20,546 nt of DNA from NCBI GenBank assembly GCA_964625225.1, contig CAZVAR010000062.1:1-20546 (forward strand). The letters run 5' to 3'. The notes beneath the pieces were generated by a model. That model was given only the letters and a program-made list of their open reading frames with translations. It was not told where the DNA came from and made no database searches. The translations under genes were made by a program, and so were the position numbers. Below, in pieces: positions 6,774 through 16,153 of the stretch (position 1 is the first letter of the stretch; each line of letters begins with the position of its first letter). Source of the stretch: CAZVAR01 sp964625225. Lineage in GTDB: Bacteria; Pseudomonadota; Alphaproteobacteria; JAJUGE01.

Positions 6774-7745
6774 TCAGCCGTGTTTCCGGGCGCTTGCGGC
6801 CGATGCCTTCGCGTCCGGCTCCGGCTGGCGCGTCAGCGCCAGGAAGATGTCCTCCAGATCCGTCTCGCGCGTGCTGAGGTCGGCGATCACCAGGCCGGCG
6901 TCGCGCACCGCGTCGAGCAGGTCGGCGATGCGGGCGGCGCTCGGCCGGTAGCGGAACAGCAGCTCGCACGGGCCGGTGCGCTGCGGTTCGAAGCGGACGA
7001 GCGCCGGGGGCAGCTCCGCCGGGGCCTCCGCCAGCGTGATGCGCAGCTCCTTGCTGTCGAGTCGCCGCAGCAGGGCCGGCGTCGTGTCGCAGGCGACCAC
7101 CCGGCCGCGGTCGATGATCGCGATCCGGTCGCAGAGCGCCTCCGCCTCCTCGAGATAATGGGTGGTCAGCAGCACGGTCGTGCCGCCCGCGTTCAGCCGG
7201 CGGACATAGTCCCAGAGGCCGCGGCGCAGCTCGATGTCGACGCCGGCGGTCGGCTCGTCCAGCACCAGCACCGGCGGGGCGTGGACCATCGCCTTGGCGA
7301 TCAGCAGCCGCCGGCGCATGCCGCCGGACAGCGTCCGGGCGTAGGCGTCCGCCTTGTCGGCGAGACCCATCGCCGCCAGCAGCTCGTCGGTGCGCCGCTC
7401 CGCCCGGGGCACGCCGTAGAGGCCGGCCTGAAGCTCCAGCATCTCACGGGGCGTGAAGAAGGTGTCGAGATTGAGCTCCTGCGGCACGACGCCGATCGCC
7501 GTGCGCGCCGCCCGCGCCTCGGTCGCCACGTCGTGGCCCCAGATGCGCGCCGTCCCCGCCGTCCGCACGACCAGACCGGCCAGGATGTTGATGAAGGTCG
7601 ACTTGCCGGCGCCGTTGGGACCGAGCAGCCCGAACAGGCTGCCGCGCGGGATCGCGAGGTCGACCGAGTCGAGCGCCGGGCGCCCGGCTGCGCCGTAGGT
7701 CTTGCTCAGGCCGATCGCCTCGATCGCGTGGTCGGGAGGGGTCAC
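6774..7745 (-). CDS. ABC transporter ATP-binding protein (ABC-2 exporter type)
   Basis: With the GTG start at 7745 the protein has 323 residues. All nucleotide-binding motifs are present: Walker A 'GPNGAGKST' (42-50), Q-loop Gln89 in 'GVVPQELNLDTFF', signature 'LSGGM' (139-143), Walker B 'VLVLDEP' (159-165) and the switch His196 in 'LLTTHYLEEAEALCDR'. The C-terminal extension ending 'DLSTRETDLEDIFLALT' is typical of ABC-2 family ATPases (DrrA/NodI/YadG-like), which export drugs, polysaccharides or lipids. No membrane permease is encoded next to it; the downstream partner is a lipoprotein hydrolase. The frame stays open to a TTG at 7820, but the added 25 residues are Arg-rich and do not match the family. 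No clear Shine-Dalgarno is seen for either start. Confidence 0.88.
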   Translation of the reverse strand: MTPPDHAIEAIGLSKTYGAAGRPALDSVDLAIPRGSLFGLLGPNGAGKSTFINILAGLVVRTAGTARIWGHDVATEARAARTAIGVVPQELNLDTFFTPREMLELQAGLYGVPRAERRTDELLAAMGLADKADAYARTLSGGMRRRLLIAKAMVHAPPVLVLDEPTAGVDIELRRGLWDYVRRLNAGGTTVLLTTHYLEEAEALCDRIAIIDRGRVVACDTTPALLRRLDSKELRITLAEAPAELPPALVRFEPQRTGPCELLFRYRPSAARIADLLDAVRDAGLVIADLSTRETDLEDIFLALTRQPEPDAKASAASARKHG

Positions 7746-7888
7746 GGAAGGGTCACGGTCCGCGGAAGATCGTCGCAGGTCGGCGGCGCGGCGCCGGGGT
7801 CGTTGCGCCGTGCGCGGCAACGGGTATCATCGCCGCTTTACGGCGGTCAATGGCGGCGGCGCCCGGCCGCCCGGCGGAATGGACTGGG

Positions 7889-8071
7889 ATGGATCAGGTC
7901 GAGACTTTCTACGTGGACACGCCCGTCGTGGCCTGCGACGGTGGTGCCGGCGCGCTGGGGCATCCGCGCGTCTATCTGCACTTGGACGTGCGCGGCGAGG
8001 TGGAGTGCCCCTATTGCAGCCGCCGATACATCCTGAAGGAAGGGGCGAAGACCGGCACGGGCGGCCACTGA
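7889..8071 (+). CDS. CHCC-type zinc-finger protein (zf-CHCC, NDUFS6-like)
   Basis: This 60-residue protein matches the bacterial zf-CHCC family, whose eukaryotic relative is complex I accessory subunit NDUFS6. The four expected zinc ligands are Cys16 ('VVACDGG'), His25 ('GALGHPRVYLHLD'), Cys40 and Cys43 ('VECPYCSRRYIL'). The ATG at 7889 gives the family's usual short length. An in-frame ATG at 7850 would add 13 Ala/Pro-rich residues. The Shine-Dalgarno is weak (GGACTGGG region). It lies 19 nt before polA on the same strand, so the two are probably cotranscribed. The role in bacteria is not settled; association with respiratory complex I is an inference from the eukaryotic relative. Confidence 0.9.
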   Translation: MDQVETFYVDTPVVACDGGAGALGHPRVYLHLDVRGEVECPYCSRRYILKEGAKTGTGGH

Positions 8072-8090
8072 GCTGCCGCCCGACAGCCCG

Positions 8091-10868
<2,778 letters not shown>

Positions 10869-10882
10869 CTCCGAAGACGGAG
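10869..10882 (+). promoter_or_regulatory. Small hairpin over a possible ribosome binding site
   Basis: Directly after the polA stop, CTCCG (10869-10873) and CGGAG (10878-10882) form a 5-bp stem with an AAGA loop. The right arm supplies most of the GGAGGG that could serve as ribosome binding site for the gene at 10893. The stem could modulate its translation. Confidence 0.3.
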
Positions 10883-10892
10883 GGACAGAAGG

Positions 10893-11129
10893 ATGAACGA
10901 TCGTCGGAACGGCAAATGGATCGCGCTCGCGGCGGGCCTCGCCGCCGGTGCCCTGGGCGCTGCCCTGTACGCCGGCTGGCGCTCCGGCTACCGGCCGCGG
11001 AGCCGTCGTCGCTTCGATCCGGACAGGGTCAATTATGACGACATCGTCGACGCGGGCTCGGCCATGTCCTTCCCGGCCAGCGATCCGCCCGCCTATTCGG
11101 CACCGCGGCCCGGTGCGCCGATGCGTTGA
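10893..11129 (+). CDS. Small single-pass membrane protein with SFPASDPP motif
   Basis: This 78-residue protein has a short charged N-terminus and one hydrophobic helix (about residues 9-27, 'WIALAAGLAAGALGAALYAG'). An Arg-rich linker and an acidic tail 'NYDDIVDAGSAMSFPASDPP' follow. The 'SFPASDPP' stretch recurs at the ends of many small uncharacterised alphaproteobacterial proteins; that is family recollection and the function is unknown. The helix without a cleavage site suggests an inner-membrane protein, with the basic linker most likely cytoplasmic. It starts 24 nt after polA with purine-rich GGAGGGACAGAAGG before the ATG, so it is probably on the same transcript. A strong GC hairpin ends the region before the opposing gene. 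Confidence 0.75.
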   Translation: MNDRRNGKWIALAAGLAAGALGAALYAGWRSGYRPRSRRRFDPDRVNYDDIVDAGSAMSFPASDPPAYSAPRPGAPMR

Positions 11130-11156
11130 GCCGGAGCGGAACTCGAAGGGCGTCAG

Positions 11157-11191
11157 CCGCGGGCGCGGCGACGGGTGCGCCGCGCCCGCGG
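11157..11191. terminator. 14-bp GC inverted repeat between convergent genes
   Basis: CCGCGGGCGCGGCG (11157-11170) is exactly inverse-complementary to CGCCGCGCCCGCGG (11178-11191), with a 7-nt loop, 27 nt after the membrane-protein stop. A second 8-bp stem (CGGGCCGG 11196-11203 with CCGGCCCG 11220-11227) ends at the opposing gene's stop codon. Neither has a long T-tract; a bidirectional terminator is the likely role. Confidence 0.55.
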
Positions 11192-11227
11192 AGGGCGGGC
11201 CGGTCCATCCCGGTTCCCGCCGGCCCG

Positions 11228-11536
11228 TTAATCCTCCAGGTCGTCCTCGTTGCCCCCCTGCGCTAGGGGGACGAGCAGGACCATGTGGTTCTCTTCCTCC
11301 GCCTGCTCCCGGCTGTCGACCTCGCCCAGTTCGACGGCGTCGGCGATCGCCGCCTCCCAATGCATCCGCTCTTCCTGGTCGGCGTCACGGATCGTGACGT
11401 CTCCGGACGCGCCGAAGGCGCCGAGATCCTGCAGCTCGTCCGCCGCCTCGTCGCAGATCGCCTGCGCCGTCGCCAGGTCCGCGGCCGACACGATCAGGAC
11501 GGGCGTATCGCCCGCGTCGAATGTGTAAAGAGGCAT
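11228..11536 (-). CDS. Small acidic cytoplasmic protein of unknown function
   Basis: With the ATG at 11536 ('MPLYTFDAGDTPVLIVSAAD') the protein has 102 residues, strongly acidic, ending 'GGNEDDLED'. Upstream codons in the same frame are Arg-rich and unlike the protein, and GGGAG lies 9-10 nt before the chosen start. It has alternating strand-helix character ('VLIVSAADLATAQAICDEAA') and no signal peptide or membrane segment. I do not recognise the family. Composition and a conserved-looking body make it a credible gene. It is transcribed away from the cupin gene at 11726, sharing a 189-bp promoter region, and converges on the small membrane protein gene. Confidence 0.7.
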   Translation of the reverse strand: MPLYTFDAGDTPVLIVSAADLATAQAICDEAADELQDLGAFGASGDVTIRDADQEERMHWEAAIADAVELGEVDSREQAEEENHMVLLVPLAQGGNEDDLED

Positions 11537-11725
11537 CGTCGTCCGCTCCCTGCGCTGATGGTCCGGTCTCCGCTGCCGCCGGCCGGCACGCCGCAGGCAA
11601 CGCACTCAGGATACACGGCCGACGCGCGGCGGTTCCACGCGACCGGGGCGCCGGCGCCGGGCAGGGAACCGTTTCGACCTGCGCCGATTGTGTCGAGTGC
11701 GAGGGCAATGCGATCGGAGGCCGCC

Positions 11726-12067
11726 ATGGGCGACACGACGGTGAAGAAGGTGGATTCCGCCGCCTCCCCCAAGGGCGGGATGGGCCAGAAATATCTCGTC
11801 TCCGGCAAGCTGGTGTCCATGCGGCTATGGGAGCGCGAGTCGCCAGGCGATGCCGGGCCGGGCCAGGCGAGGGACTACGAGACGGTGGGCTATGTCATCG
11901 CCGGCCGGGCGGAGCTGCACATCGAAGGGCAGACACTGGTCCTGGAGCCGGGGCATTCGTGGCTCGTGCCCAGGAGCGCCGTGCACAGCTACAAGATCCT
12001 GGAGCCGTTCACGGCCGTGGAGGCGACCGCGCCGCCGTCCCAGGTTCACGGCCGCGACACGCCATAG
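11726..12067 (+). CDS. Small cupin-fold protein
   Basis: This 113-residue protein contains a single cupin barrel. Motif 1 appears as 'GYVIAGRAELHIEGQTLVLE' (about residues 53-72). Motif 2 is 'GHSWLVPRSAVHSYKI'. Motif 1 lacks the usual HxH and Glu metal ligands; only the motif 2 His is kept, so metal binding and enzyme activity are doubtful and a small-molecule or binding role is possible. The start at 11726 is fixed by GGAGG 5 nt upstream. An in-frame ATG at 11708 would place that site inside the coding region, and the frame stays open far upstream without coding character. It is divergent from the acidic-protein gene, and the DUF2267 gene follows 228 nt later on the same strand. Confidence 0.82.
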   Translation: MGDTTVKKVDSAASPKGGMGQKYLVSGKLVSMRLWERESPGDAGPGQARDYETVGYVIAGRAELHIEGQTLVLEPGHSWLVPRSAVHSYKILEPFTAVEATAPPSQVHGRDTP

Positions 12068-12295
12068 CGTGCCCGGACGGCCGCGCGGCGACGGTCCGGA
12101 ACGGCTTCCGCCCGCCGCCGTCGCCCGGGCGTGAGGTCGAGCCCGCCTCTCCAGGCGCCGCCATGCTGCCGCTCCGGCCGGAGCGATTGCGGACGCGGCC
12201 GACAGCCGCCGCGCCGCTGGGGCCGGCCGCGCCCGAGGCGGAACAAGTCGTGCGCCCGGCCGTTGCCGCAGGTGACCCACTGCGGAGGATCGGAT

Positions 12296-12742
12296 ATGCC
12301 AAGCACGGGCCTCGAGGTGATCGACAGAACGGTCCAGACCACGAACATCTGGCTCAGCGAGATCCAGGAGGAGATCGGCCCCGACCGGAAGCGGGCCTAT
12401 CACGCGCTGCGCGCCGTGCTGCATGCCCTTCGTGACCGGCTGTCGCCGGAGCAGGCGGCGCATCTCGCCGCCCAGATGCCGCTGCTGGTGCGCGGGGTGT
12501 TCTTCGAGAGCTGGCGGCCCGCCGGCAAGCCGGAGCGGGTGCGCTCCCTCGACGAGTTCCTCGCGCGCGTCGACGACGAGCTCAAGGGGATCCGGCCGAC
12601 CGGCGCCGATGCCGCCGCCCGGGCGGTGCTGCGTACGCTCTCACGGCACATATCGCCCGGCGAGATCGACCAGATCCGGGCCACGCTGCCGCAGGAGATC
12701 CAGAATTTCTGGCTGCAGGCCGAGCGCTCCGAACAGGGTTAG
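12296..12742 (+). CDS. DUF2267 family protein
   Basis: The 148-residue protein matches DUF2267: 'TNIWLSEIQEEIGPDRKRAY', 'HALRAVLHALRDRLSPEQAA' and 'LPLLVRGVFFESWRP'-like blocks occur in the first half. Residues ~80-145 repeat a related helical pattern ('DAAARAVLRTLSRHISPGEI', 'ATLPQEIQNFW'), suggesting two copies of a helical unit. The arrangement resembles proteins that sense or limit the state of other proteins, but the family's function is not known. It is cytoplasmic, with no signal peptide. The ATG is preceded by GGAGG with a 7-nt spacer. The 228-nt gap before it separates it from the cupin gene and may contain its own promoter. A nested GC hairpin follows the stop. Confidence 0.9.
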   Translation: MPSTGLEVIDRTVQTTNIWLSEIQEEIGPDRKRAYHALRAVLHALRDRLSPEQAAHLAAQMPLLVRGVFFESWRPAGKPERVRSLDEFLARVDDELKGIRPTGADAAARAVLRTLSRHISPGEIDQIRATLPQEIQNFWLQAERSEQG

Positions 12743-12760
12743 TCGGCCGGAATCCTCGGG

Positions 12761-12827
12761 GCGCCGCACCGCGCTCCAGGGGACCGGCGCCCGGCCGGGG
12801 CGTTGCCGGCCGCTGCCGGTGCGGCGC
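12761..12827. terminator. Nested GC inverted repeats between convergent genes
   Basis: Outer arms GCGCCGCACCG (12761-12771) and CGGTGCGGCGC (12817-12827) pair over 11 bp. Inside them CGGCCGG (12792-12798) and CCGGCCG (12806-12812) pair over 7 bp with a 7-nt loop. The structure lies 18 nt after the DUF2267 stop and about 100 nt before the 3' end of the opposing TRAP permease gene. No T-tract is present. Confidence 0.5.
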
Positions 12828-12931
12828 GCCGGGTCTCGGCACGGACCGCACATCCGGCCGGGTCCACGAAACGGGCCGCCCTGCCGATGCAGACTGCGGC
12901 ACCGCCGGCACGCGCGGCGCGGCAGCGGCCC

Positions 12932-14944
12932 TCACCGCGGCGCGGCGGCGTCCCGCCCTCCGGCCGGATGCGTCGTACGCCACCGCTGGACCAGGACGAT
13001 GCCCGCCAATATGGCGATGCCGGCGAGGTCGGTGGGCCAGCCCGGCTTGATCATCATGATCGCGCCGGCAAGTAGCACCAGGCGTTCCCACCAGCTCATC
13101 CGCTGCAGCAGCCAGCCCTGGGTGGCGGCGACGAAGGACAGCATGCCGATCAGCGCCGAGATCAGCACCCAGGCCTGGTAGAACCAGTTCTCCACCCCGA
13201 TCAGCAGCAGGTTCGGGTTGAAGAAGAACATGAACGGCAGGATGGCCGTACGCAGATCGTAGATGAAGCCCTGTATGCCGGTGCGGATCGGGTCGGCGCC
13301 GGAGATTGCCGCGGCCGCGTAGGCCGCGATCCCCACCGGCGGGGTATCGTCCGCGAGAATGCCGAAATAGAACACGAACAGGTGCACCGCCACCAGCGGC
13401 ACGACGATGCCCGATGCTGCGGCAAGGTTGACGATGATCGGGGCCACCAGGGCGGCCATGACGATGTAGTTCGCCGTCGTCGGCAGCCCCATGCCGAGGA
13501 TCAGCGAGACGATCGCCGCCAGGATCAGCACGGCCCAGATGTTCCCGCCGGAGATGACGTCGATCACCTGGGTCAGCCCGTAGCCGAGATTGGTCATCGT
13601 CACCATGCCGACCACGATGCCGGCCGCCGCCGTCGCGATGGCGATCGTCGTCATGTTGCGGGCGCCGAGCGCCAGCCCTTCGACGATCGCCCAGGCGCCG
13701 CCGCCGAGTCCGGCGAGCAGGCCGCGGCCCTCGCGCAACGCGCGCCAGGCTTCCTGTGCCAGGATCAGGACGATCAGGACGCCGGTCGCGTGGAAGGCGC
13801 TGCGCTCCGGTGTGAGCTGCACCCACATCAGCTCGTAGAGCAGGAACGCCACCGGGATCAGGTAATGCACGCCGCGCTTGAAGGTGTTCCAGAGCGGCGG
13901 CAGCTCGGCTCGCGGCACCCCTCGCAATCCGAGCTTCAGCGCCTCCAGATGCACCACCAGCAGCAACCCGGAATAGGTGAGCAGGGCCGGCACGAGCGCG
14001 TATATGATCAGTTCCGAATACGGGATGTTGATGAAGGTGGCCATGATGAAGGCGGCCGCCCCCATCACCGGCGGCATCAGCTGGCCGTTGACCGACGCCG
14101 CCACCTCGGTCGCTCCGGCCTTCACCGCCGGATAGCCGACGCGCTTCATCAGCGGGATCGTGAAGGTGCCGGTCGTGACGACGTTGGCGGTCGACGAGCC
14201 GGAGATCACGCCGGTCATGAGGCTCGCCACGACCGCGGCCTTGGCCGGGCCGCCGCGGAAGGTGCCGAGCGCCGCGTAGGCGAGGTCGACGAAATACTGG
14301 CCCGCCCCCGCCTTCTCCAGCAGCGCGCCGAACAGCACGAACAGGAACACGAAGGTCGCCGAGACCTGGATCGGCGTCCCCCAGATCCCCTCGGTCGTTA
14401 TGTAGAGCTGCTGAATGATCTGCGACCAGGGATAGCCATTGTGGAGGTAGAGCACGTCGGGCGGGGTGAGCGGGATGATGCCCGCCGGCCCGGTGATGCC
14501 GTAGAGGATCGCGAGACCGGCGATGGCCGGCAGCGCGAAGCCGACTGCGCGCTGGGTGGCGAAGGCCAGCACGATCAGCAGGATCGTGCCGACCCAGATG
14601 TCCCGGGCGATCGGCAGCCCGCCCTGAACGGCGACCAGAGTGTAGAAGTTGACGATGATGTAGAGGCAGCCCGCCACCCCCGCCGCGGCCAGCGTCCAAT
14701 CGTACCAGGGCACGTAGTGCCGGGGGCCGTGCTTGCGCGGAAAGGCCAGGAAGACCAGCGCCATCCCGAAGGCCAGATGGAGGGCGCCGAGCCGGTGGGG
14801 ATTCAGCGTGCCGGCCCAGACCGCCCAGAGCTGGAACAGGCTCCAGGCGACGCTGAGCCAGAAGATCAGCAGGCGGACCGGAGCGGCCCGCGGTTGGCGA
14901 CCCCCGAATTCCGATTCGAGGATCTCCTGCGCCCGGTCGACCAT
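12932..14944 (-). CDS. TRAP transporter fused permease (DctQM-type, TAXI system)
   Basis: This 670-residue polytopic membrane protein is a TRAP transporter permease with the small and large subunits fused. The N-terminal third has hydrophobic helices resembling a DctQ-like part ('LLIFWLSVAWSLFQLWAVWA', 'DWTLAAAGVAGCLYIIVNFY'). The rest is a DctM-like translocation domain, with 'LEKAGAGQYFVDLAYAALGT', 'SGSSTANVVTTGTFTIPLMK', 'GQLMPPVMGAAAFIMATFIN' and 'LGMGLPTTANYIVMAALVAP'. These are hallmark blocks of the fused TRAP family. It lies 27 nt downstream of the TAXI binding-protein gene. GAGG stands 6 nt before the ATG. Together they should import an organic solute, possibly a carboxylate or amino acid, driven by an ion gradient. 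The substrate is not readable from sequence. Confidence 0.95.
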   Translation of the reverse strand: MVDRAQEILESEFGGRQPRAAPVRLLIFWLSVAWSLFQLWAVWAGTLNPHRLGALHLAFGMALVFLAFPRKHGPRHYVPWYDWTLAAAGVAGCLYIIVNFYTLVAVQGGLPIARDIWVGTILLIVLAFATQRAVGFALPAIAGLAILYGITGPAGIIPLTPPDVLYLHNGYPWSQIIQQLYITTEGIWGTPIQVSATFVFLFVLFGALLEKAGAGQYFVDLAYAALGTFRGGPAKAAVVASLMTGVISGSSTANVVTTGTFTIPLMKRVGYPAVKAGATEVAASVNGQLMPPVMGAAAFIMATFINIPYSELIIYALVPALLTYSGLLLVVHLEALKLGLRGVPRAELPPLWNTFKRGVHYLIPVAFLLYELMWVQLTPERSAFHATGVLIVLILAQEAWRALREGRGLLAGLGGGAWAIVEGLALGARNMTTIAIATAAAGIVVGMVTMTNLGYGLTQVIDVISGGNIWAVLILAAIVSLILGMGLPTTANYIVMAALVAPIIVNLAAASGIVVPLVAVHLFVFYFGILADDTPPVGIAAYAAAAISGADPIRTGIQGFIYDLRTAILPFMFFFNPNLLLIGVENWFYQAWVLISALIGMLSFVAATQGWLLQRMSWWERLVLLAGAIMMIKPGWPTDLAGIAILAGIVLVQRWRTTHPAGGRDAAAPR

Positions 14945-14971
14945 GCGACGCCTCGACCTGCGGTCGGACGG

Positions 14972-15997
14972 TCAGCGATCGGCGGACGCCCGGAGGCTTT
15001 CGGGGATCGTGACACCGGCCTCGCGGAAGAAGCGCTCCGCTCCCGGATGCAGCGGGATGGGCATGCCCTCGAGCGCGTTCTCGACGGTGAAGTATTTCTT
15101 CAGGTTCGGGTTCTGGATGTCGTCGTAGAACGCCTGCAGCTTGTCCCCGAAGATCGTCTTGGTGAAGGAGTACACGACCTCCTCGGGGAGCGACGCATCC
15201 CCGACCAGCATTGCCTTCAGGGTCACCGTCTGGACGTCGTTCGGCATGTCCGGATACGTCCCGGCCGGGATCGTGAACGGCGTGTAGAAGGCATATTGCT
15301 TGCCCAGCGCTTCGATGACCTCCCGATCGATCGGCACCACCCGGATCGGTGCCGTCTGAGCCGCCTCCGTGATGGCGGAGGAGCCGACGCCGACCGTATA
15401 GAACATCGCGTCGATGCGACCGTCGCGCAGCAGGTTGACGGCGTCGCTGGCGCTCCCGCGCACGGCGCTCTGCAGGTCCGAGAAGTCCAGGTCGTGCGCG
15501 GCGAGGATGTTCTTGGTATCCTGCTCGGTGCCGGAGCCGACGTCGCCCACATACACGCGCTTGCCGCGGAGATCGGCCGGGCTGTCGATTCCCGCATCGG
15601 CGCGGGCGAGGATGTGCACGACCTCCGGGTAGAGGGCGGCGATGCCCCGCAGGTTCTCGACCGGCTGGTTCTCGAAGGCTTCGACCCCGGTCCCGCGATA
15701 CGCATATTCGGCGATGTTGTTCTGCACCAGCCCCATCTGGAGCTGGCCCTCGCCGATCGCCTTGGCGTTGAACACCGAGGCGCCGGTCGAGCGCGCGTTG
15801 GCGCGAATGCCGATACCGGCTTCGTTGATGATCTTCGCGATGCCGACGGCGGTCGGGTAATACAGCCCGGTCGTCGAGCCGGAGCCGATGGTTATGAACG
15901 TCCTGGTCTGGGCGAAGGCCGCCGACAGCGACAGTCCGATCATGGCTGCCAGGGCGATGACGAATGCTCCGGGCCGAATGGACAGCCGAATGGACAT
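14972..15997 (-). CDS. TAXI-family TRAP transporter solute-binding protein
   Basis: The 341-residue protein starts with a cleavable signal peptide (hydrophobic core about 10-27, likely cut after 'SAAFA'). The mature N-terminus 'TRTFITIGSGSTTGLYYPTA' and 'GIAKIINEAG' are diagnostic for the TAXI (TRAP-associated extracytoplasmic immunogenic) family. Further family blocks are 'ARSTGASVFNAKAIGEGQLQ', 'AALYPEVVHILARADAGIDS' and 'RGKRVYVGDVGSGTEQDTKN'. It binds the substrate in the periplasm and delivers it to the fused permease encoded immediately downstream. The ATG at 15997 has GGGAG about 7 nt upstream. An in-frame ATG 13 codons earlier would put a polar segment before the signal peptide and is less likely. 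Confidence 0.95.
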   Translation of the reverse strand: MSIRLSIRPGAFVIALAAMIGLSLSAAFAQTRTFITIGSGSTTGLYYPTAVGIAKIINEAGIGIRANARSTGASVFNAKAIGEGQLQMGLVQNNIAEYAYRGTGVEAFENQPVENLRGIAALYPEVVHILARADAGIDSPADLRGKRVYVGDVGSGTEQDTKNILAAHDLDFSDLQSAVRGSASDAVNLLRDGRIDAMFYTVGVGSSAITEAAQTAPIRVVPIDREVIEALGKQYAFYTPFTIPAGTYPDMPNDVQTVTLKAMLVGDASLPEEVVYSFTKTIFGDKLQAFYDDIQNPNLKKYFTVENALEGMPIPLHPGAERFFREAGVTIPESLRASADR

Positions 15998-16153
15998 AGG
16001 ACATCTCCCGTGTGGTTCGACCTGTCGTCCGCGCACATACGCGGTCTGCCGCGCGACCGCGCGCGTTGCGCCGAAGATCTCTCCTAGGCGAGCAACGTGC
16101 CGCCTCGCCGGTGGTTCCCGTCCCGATCGGGGAAAGTCTGTCGCGCCGCCGTC

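Noticed and set aside
7746..7820. Longer N-terminus of the ABC ATPase from TTG at 7820
   Set aside because: The added 25 residues are Arg-rich and have no counterpart in the family; the GTG at 7745 gives the usual start.
11285..11725. N-terminal extension of the cupin gene
   Set aside because: The extra sequence overlaps the opposite-strand acidic-protein gene and lacks protein-like composition, while a GGAGG site directly marks the ATG at 11726.
13382..16087. Long plus-strand open frame opposite the TRAP genes
   Set aside because: Same reasoning: the translation is Arg/Asp/His-rich without hydrophobic core patterning, and the minus-strand genes fully explain the region.
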